This document shows positions 17,158-24,625 of a stretch of DNA of 64,000 bases, piece by piece. The notes below the pieces were generated by a model. It saw only the letters and a program-made list of their open reading frames with translations. It did not search any database and was not told the origin of the DNA. The DNA lies in NCBI RefSeq assembly GCF_002245215.1, contig NZ_NPMR01000002.1:1157557-1221556 (forward strand). The letters run 5' to 3'. Numbering within the stretch: position 1 is the stretch's first letter; each line of letters starts with the position of its first letter. The position numbers and the translations under genes were made by a program. This DNA is from Microbacterium sp. Yaish 1 (GTDB lineage Bacteria; Actinomycetota; Actinomycetes; Actinomycetales; Microbacteriaceae).

Positions 17158-19212
17158 CTACCGATCGGCCGCGACCTGGCTGCCCGTCCCGCCGTCGGCC
17201 GCGCCGATCTCGGCGACCGCCTCCGCCTGCTCGGTCGCGGCCTGCTCGAACTGCGATCGGTAGAGGCGCCAGTAGGCGCCCTGAGCGGCGATCAGCTCGT
17301 CGTGCGAGCCCTTCTCGACGATGTCGCCGTGCTCCATCACGAGGATGAGGTCGGCGTCGCGGATGGTCGAGAGCCGGTGTGCGATGACGAACGAGGTGCG
17401 GCCCTCGCGCAGCGCCGACATCGCCTGCTGCAGCAGCAGCTCAGTGCGGGTGTCGACCGAGCTCGTCGCCTCGTCGAGGATGAGCACGGCCGGCTGCGCC
17501 ACGAAGGCCCGCGCGATCGTGATGAGCTGCTTCTCACCGGCCGAGACGTTCGCGGCATCCTCGTCGAGCACGGTGTCGTACCCGTCGGGCAGCGAATGCA
17601 CGAAGCGGTCGACGCGCGTCGCGATCGCCGCCTCGACGATCTCGTCGTCGGTCGCGCTCTCGCGGCCGTAGCGGATGTTGTCCCGGATGGTTCCGGCGAA
17701 CAGCCAGGGGTCTTGCAGCACCATCCCCGTGCGCGAGCGCACGTCGTCGCGCGACAGCTCGGAGATGTCCTGACCGTCGAGCAGGATGCGGCCGCCGTCG
17801 AGCTCGTAGAAGCGCATGAGCAGGTTCACGAGCGTGGTCTTGCCGGCCCCGGTCGGTCCGACGATCGCGACCGTCTGGCCCGGCTCGACCCGGAACGTCA
17901 GGTCGGTGATGAGGGGCTTGTCGGGTGAGTAGGCGAAGCGGACATGCTCGAACTCGATGACGCCGCGACCGCCGCGCACCGGCTCGGCGTCGGGGGCGTC
18001 GGGCTCCTGCTCGTCCTCGTCGAGCAGCTCGAACACGCGCTCGGCCGACGCGGTGCCGGACTGCACGACCGCGGCCATGCCGCCGAGCTCGGACAGCGGC
18101 TGGGTGAACTGCTGCGAGTACTGGATGAACGCCTGCACGTCGCCCAGTCGCAGCTGCCCCGAGGCGACCATCAGGCCGCCCAGCACCGCGATGCCGACGT
18201 ACGTGAGGTTCCCGATGAAGGTCATGCCCGGCATGATCAGGCCCGACAGGAACTGCGCCTTGAACGCCGCCTCGAACAGCTCGTCGTTCTCGGCCGCGAA
18301 CTTCTCGCGCGCATCGCGCTCGCGGCCGTACACCCGGACGAGCGCGTGCCCGGAGAACGACTCCTCGACGCGGGCGTTGAGGCGTCCGACCTTGCGCCAC
18401 TGCACGGCGAACGCCTTCTGCGAGCGTGGTCCGATCACGCCGAAGATCACGGCCATGAGCGGCAGCGACACGAGCGCCACGAGCGCGAGCTGCCACGAGA
18501 TCGAGAACATCATGAACAGCACGCCGACGACCGTCAGCACGCTCGTGAGGGCCGTCGAGAGCGACTGCTGCATCGTCTGGGTGATGTTGTCGATGTCGTT
18601 CGTGACCCGCGAGATCAGCTCACCACGCTGGACCCGGTCGAAGTACGACAGCGGCAGCCGGTTGATCTTCGCCTCGACCGACTCGCGCAGACGCCACATC
18701 GTGCGCACCATGATGATGTTGATGACGAAGCCCTGCAGCCAGGTGAGCACGGCCGAGCCGACGTAGATCGCGAGCACGGTGACGACGACCCACTTCAGCC
18801 GGTCGAAGTCGACGCCGGCGCCGACCTGGAAGTTCTGCATCGCACCGACGAGGTTGGCGATATCGGTCTGACCCGCCGCGTTGAGGGCCGCGACCACGTC
18901 CTCCTGGCTCGTGCCCGCGGGGAACTGCGAGCCGAGGTTCGCGGAGACGACGCCCTCGAAGATGAGGTTGGTCGCGTCGCCGAGCACCCGCGGGGCGAGG
19001 ACGGCGAGAACCACGCCGACCGCACCGAGAACCGTCATGAGGGCGAACACGACCGCGTAGGGCCGGAGCAGTCCGATCATCCGCAGGAAGCTCGGCCCGA
19101 ACTTCGCCGCCTTGCCCGGTGCCACACTGTCCCAGCTGCCCGAGTTCTGGCGGGCCTGCTCGGCCAGCTCGAGCTCGGTGCGCTCGTCGTCGGTGAGGTT
19201 GTCGGCGCTCAT
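17158..19212 (-). CDS. Heterodimeric ABC exporter, subunit with the complete catalytic site
   Basis: A 684-residue half transporter: cytoplasmic lead, six-helix exporter domain to about residue 390, then an ATPase domain. Walker A is GPTGAGKTTLVNL and Walker B is ILILDEATSSVD with the catalytic Glu. The signature is atypical (NVSAGEKQLITIARAF, not LSGGQ). Residues about 90-140 form an unusually long first external loop (ANLGSQFPAGTSQEDVVAAL). Together with the overlapping upstream gene it makes an asymmetric exporter of the TmrAB/BmrCD/TM287-288 kind. Likely substrates are drugs, lipids or peptides. The start overlaps the partner stop by four bases. Confidence 0.9.
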   Translation of the reverse strand: MSADNLTDDERTELELAEQARQNSGSWDSVAPGKAAKFGPSFLRMIGLLRPYAVVFALMTVLGAVGVVLAVLAPRVLGDATNLIFEGVVSANLGSQFPAGTSQEDVVAALNAAGQTDIANLVGAMQNFQVGAGVDFDRLKWVVVTVLAIYVGSAVLTWLQGFVINIIMVRTMWRLRESVEAKINRLPLSYFDRVQRGELISRVTNDIDNITQTMQQSLSTALTSVLTVVGVLFMMFSISWQLALVALVSLPLMAVIFGVIGPRSQKAFAVQWRKVGRLNARVEESFSGHALVRVYGRERDAREKFAAENDELFEAAFKAQFLSGLIMPGMTFIGNLTYVGIAVLGGLMVASGQLRLGDVQAFIQYSQQFTQPLSELGGMAAVVQSGTASAERVFELLDEDEQEPDAPDAEPVRGGRGVIEFEHVRFAYSPDKPLITDLTFRVEPGQTVAIVGPTGAGKTTLVNLLMRFYELDGGRILLDGQDISELSRDDVRSRTGMVLQDPWLFAGTIRDNIRYGRESATDDEIVEAAIATRVDRFVHSLPDGYDTVLDEDAANVSAGEKQLITIARAFVAQPAVLILDEATSSVDTRTELLLQQAMSALREGRTSFVIAHRLSTIRDADLILVMEHGDIVEKGSHDELIAAQGAYWRLYRSQFEQAATEQAEAVAEIGAADGGTGSQVAADR

Positions 19213-20936
19213 GCGTCCACTCCCAGCTGCGATTCGACGATCTCGCGATACGTCTCGTTGGACTCGAGCAGTTCGTCGTGCGTGCCGAGCCCCGCCATCC
19301 GCCCGTCATCGAGCACGAGGATGCGATCGGCACCCGTCACGGTGGAGATCCGCTGTGCGACGACGATCTTGGTGACCTCGGGCAGCTCGCGCCACAGCGC
19401 CTCGCGCAGGCGCGCGTCGGTGGTGAGGTCGAGCGCCGAGAAGGAGTCGTCGAAGACCAGGATGTCGGGGCGGCGCACGATCGCGCGTGCGATGGCGAGT
19501 CGCTGTCGCTGCCCGCCGGAGACGTTCGTGCCTCCCTGCGCGATGCGGGCGTCCAGCCCGCCCTCCATCTCGGCCACGAAATCGCGTCCCTGGGCGATCT
19601 CGAGGGCCTTCCACAGCTCTTCGTCGCTCGCGTCCTCCCGGCCGAACCGCAGATTGGAGGCGACGGTGCCGGTGAACAGGAAGGCGCGCTGCGGCACATA
19701 GCCGATGCCTCTCCACAGCAGGTCGAGGTCGGCCTGCCGCACGTCGACGCCGGCGACGGTGACCGCCCCACCCGTGACGTCGAACAGACGCGGTATGAGC
19801 GACACCAGGGTCGTCTTGCCCGATCCGGTCGACCCCACCACCGCGACCGTCTCGCCCGGAGCCGCGCGGAACGAGATTCCCTCGAGGACCGGCGCATCGG
19901 CGCCCGGGTAGGTGAACGAGACGTCGTCGAACGCGATGGCGCCGGGCTCGGGGAACTCACGTACCGGTGACGCGGGGCGCTCGAGAGCGTCGTGGGAGGA
20001 GAGCACCTCGCCGATGCGGTCGGCCGAGACCGCGGCGCGCGGAATCATGATCGTCATGAACGTCGCCATCAGCACGCCCATGAGGATCTGGCCCACGTAC
20101 TGCATGAACGCGAACAGCGTGCCGATCTGCACGTTGCCCTGATCGACCTGGATGCCGCCGAACCAGATGACCCCGACGACCGTGACGTTGAGCACGAGCA
20201 TGGCGAGCGGGAACATCAGGACGAACAGGGATCCGACCTTGCGACCGACGATCATGATGTCGGTGTTCGCACCGCGGAAGCGCTGCTCCTCGATGCGCTC
20301 GCGGACGAACGCCCGCACGACCCGGACACCGGTGAGCTGTTCGCGCATGATGCGGTTGACGTTGTCGAGCCGCGTCTGGAACTGCCGGAACAGCGGCACC
20401 ATGCGACCGATGATGAGCCCCGCGACCACGAGCAGGAGCGGCACCGCGACGCCGATGAGCCAGCTCAGCCCGACATCCTGCTGGAGCGCCATGATGACGC
20501 CGCCGATCGCGAGCATGGGCGCGGTGACCAGCATCGTCGCGCCCATCATCGCGAGCATCTGCACCTGCTGCACGTCGTTGGTGTTGCGGGTGATGAGCGT
20601 GCCCGGGCCGAACCTCGAGACCTCGCGTTCGGAGAAGCCGCTGACCTTCTCGAAGACGTCGCGTCGGATGTCGCGTCCCGCGGCCATGGCCGCGCGGGCG
20701 GCGCAGAGGGTCGCGATGACCGAGGCGACGATCTGCCCGAGCGCGATGACGAGCATGATCGCGCCGCGCGACCAGATGTAGGCGGTATCGCCGCGCGCGA
20801 CGCCGTTGTCGATGATGTCGGCGTTCAGACGAGGCAGGTAGAGCGAGGCCATCGCCGAGCCGAACTGGAACACCAGCACGCCCAGGAGCAGCCACCGATA
20901 GGTGCGCAGGTAGCGAAACAGGAGCTTGCCGAGCAT
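19209..20936 (-). CDS. Heterodimeric ABC exporter, subunit with the degenerate site
   Basis: A 575-residue half transporter with six hydrophobic segments in the first 300 residues, then an ATPase domain. Walker A is GSTGSGKTTLVSL and the signature is canonical (NVSGGQRQRLAIARAI). Walker B reads ILVFDDSFSALD, so Asp replaces the catalytic Glu. In the dimer this Walker B faces the odd SAGE signature of the partner, giving one degenerate and one complete site, as in known heterodimeric exporters. First gene of the pair, with a 112-bp gap to the divergent alarmone synthetase gene. Confidence 0.9.
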   Translation of the reverse strand: MLGKLLFRYLRTYRWLLLGVLVFQFGSAMASLYLPRLNADIIDNGVARGDTAYIWSRGAIMLVIALGQIVASVIATLCAARAAMAAGRDIRRDVFEKVSGFSEREVSRFGPGTLITRNTNDVQQVQMLAMMGATMLVTAPMLAIGGVIMALQQDVGLSWLIGVAVPLLLVVAGLIIGRMVPLFRQFQTRLDNVNRIMREQLTGVRVVRAFVRERIEEQRFRGANTDIMIVGRKVGSLFVLMFPLAMLVLNVTVVGVIWFGGIQVDQGNVQIGTLFAFMQYVGQILMGVLMATFMTIMIPRAAVSADRIGEVLSSHDALERPASPVREFPEPGAIAFDDVSFTYPGADAPVLEGISFRAAPGETVAVVGSTGSGKTTLVSLIPRLFDVTGGAVTVAGVDVRQADLDLLWRGIGYVPQRAFLFTGTVASNLRFGREDASDEELWKALEIAQGRDFVAEMEGGLDARIAQGGTNVSGGQRQRLAIARAIVRRPDILVFDDSFSALDLTTDARLREALWRELPEVTKIVVAQRISTVTGADRILVLDDGRMAGLGTHDELLESNETYREIVESQLGVDA

Positions 20937-21049
20937 GGGTCTCCTTGAGCGAGTCGGCCGGACGGTTCATGCTAGCGCCGGGGTCCGACACGCGATCGAC
21001 CGTCGATCCTCACAGCCGCCGCCGATGCCGCCTCGGTACCGTCGGTTCC

Positions 21050-21760
21050 ATGACGACCGGCAGCTCCGTGCCCCCGCTATCGATCACCGACGGTCTGCAG
21101 AACTTCTCACCCCAGGAGCTGCGGAGCCTGCGAGACGAGTTCCAGCAGTTCCTCCTGGAGTACCGGTTCGGGATGCAGGAGATCGAGACGAAGCTGCAGA
21201 TCCTGCGGGACGAGTTCCAGCAGCTGCACGACTACAACCCGATCGAGCATCTCTCCAGCCGGCTGAAGTCTCCCGACGGCATCGTCGAGAAGGTCGTGCG
21301 CAAGGGCGTCGAGCCCGAGTTCGCGTCGATCCGCGAGCACATCACCGATATCGCCGGCGTGCGCGTCACGTGCAGCTTCACGCAGGACGCCTACCGCCTG
21401 TTCGACCTGCTGACGGCCCAGGACGACATCGAGGTACGGACCGTCAAGGATTACATCGCCGAGCCCAAGCCCAACGGCTACAAGAGCCTGCACGCGATCG
21501 TGGAGGTGCCCGTCTTCCTCTCGACCGGACGCATCACCGTGCCCGTCGAGGTGCAGTTCCGCACCATTGCGATGGACTTCTGGGCGAGCCTCGAGCACAA
21601 GATCTACTACAAGTTCGCCGCGAACGTGCCGGCGGAGCTGACCGCGGAGCTGAAGGATGCCGCGGAGACGGCGGCCGAGCTCGACGCGAAGATGGAGCGG
21701 CTGCACCGCGAGGTGCGGCACCGCGAGGTGCGGCACCGTCCCCGCGTCGTGCGCATCTGA
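21050..21760 (+). CDS. Small alarmone synthetase (RelA/SpoT domain, RelQ-like)
   Basis: A 236-residue stand-alone (p)ppGpp synthetase. Synthetase motifs are DIAGVRVTCSFTQDAYRLFD, EPKPNGYKSLHAIVEVP and EVQFRTIAMDFWASLEHKIYYK; hydrolase and regulatory domains are absent. It would make ppGpp from ATP and GDP or GTP, probably under transcriptional rather than ribosomal control. The ATG at 21050 (MTTGSS) fits the family length. The C-terminus holds a 15-base tandem duplication encoding HREVR twice, and the stop codon sits in the loop of a long hairpin. Confidence 0.9.
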   Translation: MTTGSSVPPLSITDGLQNFSPQELRSLRDEFQQFLLEYRFGMQEIETKLQILRDEFQQLHDYNPIEHLSSRLKSPDGIVEKVVRKGVEPEFASIREHITDIAGVRVTCSFTQDAYRLFDLLTAQDDIEVRTVKDYIAEPKPNGYKSLHAIVEVPVFLSTGRITVPVEVQFRTIAMDFWASLEHKIYYKFAANVPAELTAELKDAAETAAELDAKMERLHREVRHREVRHRPRVVRI

Positions 21761-21778
21761 GCGCGCGACGCGGGGACG
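21737..21778. terminator. Hairpin spanning the alarmone synthetase stop codon
   Basis: An 18-bp stem with one G-U pair: CGTCCCCGCGTCGTGCGC at 21737-21754 and its partner at 21761-21778, with the loop ATCTGA containing the stop codon. It lies between convergent genes (ohr ends at 21785) and probably terminates both, though there is no U-tract. Confidence 0.65.
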
Positions 21779-21784
21779 CCGGGC

Positions 21785-22207
21785 TCAGTCCTCCGAGACC
21801 GTGATCTCGACGGGGATGTTGCCGCGGGTCGCGTTCGAGTACGGGCACACCTGGTGCGCGGCGTCCGCGAGCTCCTGGGCGACCTCGCGCTCGACGCCAG
21901 GCAGCACGACCTCGAGGACGACCGAGAGCGAGAACCCGCCGGCATCCGTGGGGTGGATCTGCACCTGGCCGCCGACGGCCGAGTCGGTCACGTCGATCTT
22001 CTTGGAGCGCGCCACCATCTGCAGGGCGGAGTGGAAGCAGGCGGCGTAGCCGGCGGCGAAGAGCTGCTCGGGGTTTGAGCCGTTGCCCGAGCCGCCCATC
22101 TCCTTCGGAATGGCCATCTCGAGGTCGACGCGGCCGTCCGTGGAGCGGACGTGCCCGTTGCGGCCGGCGCCCGTCGAGAGTGCTTCGGCGGTGTAGAGAG
22201 CGCTCAT
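21785..22207 (-). CDS. ohr: Organic hydroperoxide resistance protein Ohr
   Basis: A 140-residue OsmC-superfamily thiol peroxidase that reduces organic hydroperoxides in the cytoplasm, in known cases using lipoylated proteins as electron donors. Both catalytic cysteines are present: Cys57 in YAACFHSALQ and Cys121 in HQVCPYSNATRGN. The conserved Arg (NGHVRS) and Glu (NPEQLFAAGYA) around the active site are also there. The gene follows ohrR by 13 bp on the same strand, so the pair is one unit with the repressor first. Confidence 0.96.
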   Translation of the reverse strand: MSALYTAEALSTGAGRNGHVRSTDGRVDLEMAIPKEMGGSGNGSNPEQLFAAGYAACFHSALQMVARSKKIDVTDSAVGGQVQIHPTDAGGFSLSVVLEVVLPGVEREVAQELADAAHQVCPYSNATRGNIPVEITVSED

Positions 22208-22220
22208 GCGTGCTCCTCCT

Positions 22221-22697
22221 TCATTTCCTTTCGGGGGTGGTCTCGGTCGCGCGATGCGCGGAGCGCAGGTCGGCGGCGGTGTCGCGCATGCCGTCCGCCA
22301 GCTCGGTGAGGGCGGCGATCAGCTGACGGGCTCCGTCGACGGTGACGCCCATCCCCTGCGCGATGCAGGCGGGAACGTGGGCGAGCTCCGTGCGCAGCTC
22401 GCGGCCGCGGGCGGTGAGCGACACGGTCACGACGCGCTCGTCGACGCTGTCGCGGCCGCGCTCGACCAGGCCGTCGCGCGTCATCCGGCGCAGCAGCGGC
22501 GAGAGGGTGCCGGAGTCGAGGTCGAGCGCCTCGCCCAGGTCGCTCACGCTGCGCCCGTCGCGGTTCCACAGCAGCACGAGCACGAGGTACTGCGGATAGG
22601 TCAGCCCATGCGGCTCGAGCAGGGCGGCGTAGGCCTTCGTGGTCGCGCGCGACGCGGCGTAGAGCGAGAAGCAGACCATGTGCTGCGTCGGTTCCAT
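22221..22697 (-). CDS. ohrR: MarR-family peroxide-sensing repressor OhrR
   Basis: A MarR regulator of about 158 residues. The N-terminal HMVCFSLYAASRATTKAY holds the redox Cys9 (numbered from MEPTQ) that organic peroxides oxidise in OhrR proteins. The winged helix follows (SVSDLGEALDLDSGTLSPLL, GLVERGRDSVDERVVTV), and a second Cys lies near the C-terminal helix (PACIAQGM), as in two-Cys OhrR types. ATG at 22697 was preferred over in-frame ATGs at 22706 and 22715 because those fall next to or inside the palindrome that looks like the operator. No clear ribosome binding site is seen, so the mRNA may have a very short leader. Confidence 0.93.
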   Translation of the reverse strand: MEPTQHMVCFSLYAASRATTKAYAALLEPHGLTYPQYLVLVLLWNRDGRSVSDLGEALDLDSGTLSPLLRRMTRDGLVERGRDSVDERVVTVSLTARGRELRTELAHVPACIAQGMGVTVDGARQLIAALTELADGMRDTAADLRSAHRATETTPERK

Positions 22698-22710
22698 GTG
22701 ATGCATGGTA

Positions 22711-22730
22711 CACAACTAGGTTGTGCACAA
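22711..22730. promoter_or_regulatory. Probable OhrR operator
   Basis: CACAAC-TAG-GTTGTG at 22711-22725 is a perfect inverted repeat, and TTGTGCACAA at 22721-22730 is a second, overlapping palindrome. They lie 14 bp ahead of the chosen ohrR start in an AT-rich pocket, where an autoregulated MarR repressor is expected to bind. Assignment to OhrR is by position and symmetry. Confidence 0.6.
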
Positions 22731-22742
22731 TCAATATCGCCG

Positions 22743-22779
22743 AGAGAGACGCCGGCAGCCGAGGCCACCGGCGCTCTCT
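22743..22779 (-). terminator. Hairpin downstream of the SDR gene
   Basis: AGAGAGACGCCGG and CCGGCGCTCTCT pair over 12 bp with one bulged base, around a 12-base loop. It lies 11 bp past the SDR stop codon and before the ohrR promoter region, so it probably ends the SDR/SMP-30/GH15 transcripts. Confidence 0.6.
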
Positions 22780-22790
22780 GATCGCGGATG

Positions 22791-23687
22791 TCAGGGCGTG
22801 GGCATGCCGCCGTTGACGTTCAGGGTCTCCCCCGCGACGTAGCTCGACTCCGCCGATGCGAGGAAGACGTAGGCGGGCGCGAGCTCAGCCGGCTGGCCCA
22901 TGCGTCCGAGCGGAGTCTCCTCGCCGAAGCTGTCGATCTTCTCCTGCGGCTGGCCGTCGCTCGGCTGCAGCGGCGTCCAGATCGGCCCGGGCGCCACGGC
23001 GTTGACGCGGATGCCCTTCGGCGCGAGCTGCTGCGCCAGGGCTTTGGTGAAGGTGTTGATCGTCGCCTTCGTCGAGGCGTAGTCCACGAGCGTCTCCGAC
23101 GGCGAGTAGGCCTGGATCGACGTCGTGTTGATGATCGACGCGCCCGCCGGCAGGTGCGGGAGCGCGGCCTTGGTGATCCAGAACATCGCGTAGACGTTGG
23201 TCTTGAAGGTGTCGTCGAACTGCTCGTCGGAAAGATCGGCCAGCTCGTACTGGAAGATCTGCTTGCCGCCGTTGTTGACGAGGATGTCGATGCCGCCGAG
23301 CGCCGAGACGGTGTCGGCGACCAGCGAGCGGCAGTACTCCGGGTCGCGCAGGTCGCCCGGAAGCTGCGCCACCGTCACGCCCGCATCCTTCAGGATGCCG
23401 GCGATGCGCTGCGCGTCCTCTTCCTCCTCGGGCAGGTACGAGATGGCGACGTCGGCCCCCTCGCGAGCGAAGGCGATCGCAGTCGCGGCGCCGATGCCCG
23501 AGTCGCCGCCCGTGATGAGGGCCTTCCGCCCGGTGAGGCGGCCGCTGCCGCGGTAGCTCTCCTCGCCGAGGTCGGCCTTCGGCGTGAGGTCGGCGTCGAG
23601 GCCCGGCTCGTCCATGTGCTGCTTCTCGGGCTCGATGTCCGCGTACAGCTCGGCGGGGTTGACGAAGGTGTACTGGTCACGGGACAT
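22791..23687 (-). CDS. Short-chain dehydrogenase/reductase, YghA/general-stress type
   Basis: A 298-residue SDR with the N-terminal extension typical of the YghA/GS39 group (DQYTFVNPAELYADIEPEKQ). The Rossmann motif is ALITGGDSGIGAATAI, then NNGGKQ, and the catalytic pair is YASTK with the Ser in NTTSIQAYSP. The tail YVAGETLNVNGGMPTP is standard. It would oxidise or reduce a hydroxyl/carbonyl group with NAD(P); the substrate is unknown. The ATG at 23687 has AAGGAG upstream. Same direction as the SMP-30 gene 53 bp before it. Confidence 0.9.
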   Translation of the reverse strand: MSRDQYTFVNPAELYADIEPEKQHMDEPGLDADLTPKADLGEESYRGSGRLTGRKALITGGDSGIGAATAIAFAREGADVAISYLPEEEEDAQRIAGILKDAGVTVAQLPGDLRDPEYCRSLVADTVSALGGIDILVNNGGKQIFQYELADLSDEQFDDTFKTNVYAMFWITKAALPHLPAGASIINTTSIQAYSPSETLVDYASTKATINTFTKALAQQLAPKGIRVNAVAPGPIWTPLQPSDGQPQEKIDSFGEETPLGRMGQPAELAPAYVFLASAESSYVAGETLNVNGGMPTP

Positions 23688-23740
23688 GGTGTCTCCTTCC
23701 ATCGGTCTTCCTGGGGGTGGTCGTGACTCGGGTCCGTCGA

Positions 23741-24625
23741 TCAGGCGATCGACGCAGACCCGAACGTGTGGATGGGGCGCCCGGTCGCGCCGGGTTCGAG
23801 GCGGAGGATGCCGCCCGAGAGGGGATGCCGCTTCAGCTGCTCCTCGGTGAGGTTCTCGCGCGCCGAACCGACGAGGAGGACGTCGAGGTCGGGCCCCGCG
23901 AAGGCGACCGAGGTGATGTTGGGAACGGGCATCGTGATCTCCTCGACGAGGTCTCCGTCGGCGCTCCAGCGCGCCACCACGCCCTCGCCGTAGAGCCCGT
24001 TGAAGAACGAGCCGTCGGTCGCCTGCACCAGCCCGTCGCTCGACCGGCCGACGAGGTAGGGCTCGAGCTCTCCGAGCTCGCCGGCGGGGCCGTATGGCGC
24101 GCGGTAGACGGTCGAGGTCGCGGTGTCGGTGATGTACATCGTGCGCCCGTCGTCGGACCACTCCATACCGTTCGCGATTCCGTAACCGCCGCCGAGCACT
24201 CGGACGGCGCCGTCCGGGTCGACCGACCAGACCGTCGCATCGGGGTCGTCGCTCGTGAGCTCCATGGCCCCGACGACGAAGCGACCGAACGGGTCGACCT
24301 TGCCCTCGTTCAGGCGCATCCCGCCGTGGCGGTGGCGCAGCGACGCGAGGTCGCGCTCGATGCGCCCGTCCGCGTCGAGCAGGACGACCCGGTCCTTCAG
24401 AGCCGCGACGTAGCCGCCTCCGGCGGCAGGCTGAACCGCCGACAGCGGCGGGGGCAGCTCGACGACGCGGTCGTCGCTGCCGTCGGCCGCTCCGTCGAGC
24501 GGGCCGCGATGCAGCAGTCCCGCGGTGATGTCGACCCACACGACCTCGGCGGTGCGGTCGTCCCACCAGATGCTCTCGACGAGCACGCCACGAGTGTCGC
24601 GGAACACTCCGATCTCATCTGCCAC
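23741..24625 (-). CDS. SMP-30/gluconolactonase-family protein
   Basis: A 294-residue beta-propeller of the SMP-30/LRE group. Characteristic pieces are the metal-binding Glu in VLVESIWWDDRTAEVVWVDI, RLNEGKVDPFGRFVVGAM, GIANGMEWSDDGRTMYITDT and FNGLYGEGVVARW. These are usually metal-dependent lactonases acting on sugar lactones. The start overlaps the end of the GH15 gene by 11 bases, linking it to glucan or sugar metabolism. No signal peptide is seen. Confidence 0.85.
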   Translation of the reverse strand: MADEIGVFRDTRGVLVESIWWDDRTAEVVWVDITAGLLHRGPLDGAADGSDDRVVELPPPLSAVQPAAGGGYVAALKDRVVLLDADGRIERDLASLRHRHGGMRLNEGKVDPFGRFVVGAMELTSDDPDATVWSVDPDGAVRVLGGGYGIANGMEWSDDGRTMYITDTATSTVYRAPYGPAGELGELEPYLVGRSSDGLVQATDGSFFNGLYGEGVVARWSADGDLVEEITMPVPNITSVAFAGPDLDVLLVGSARENLTEEQLKRHPLSGGILRLEPGATGRPIHTFGSASIA

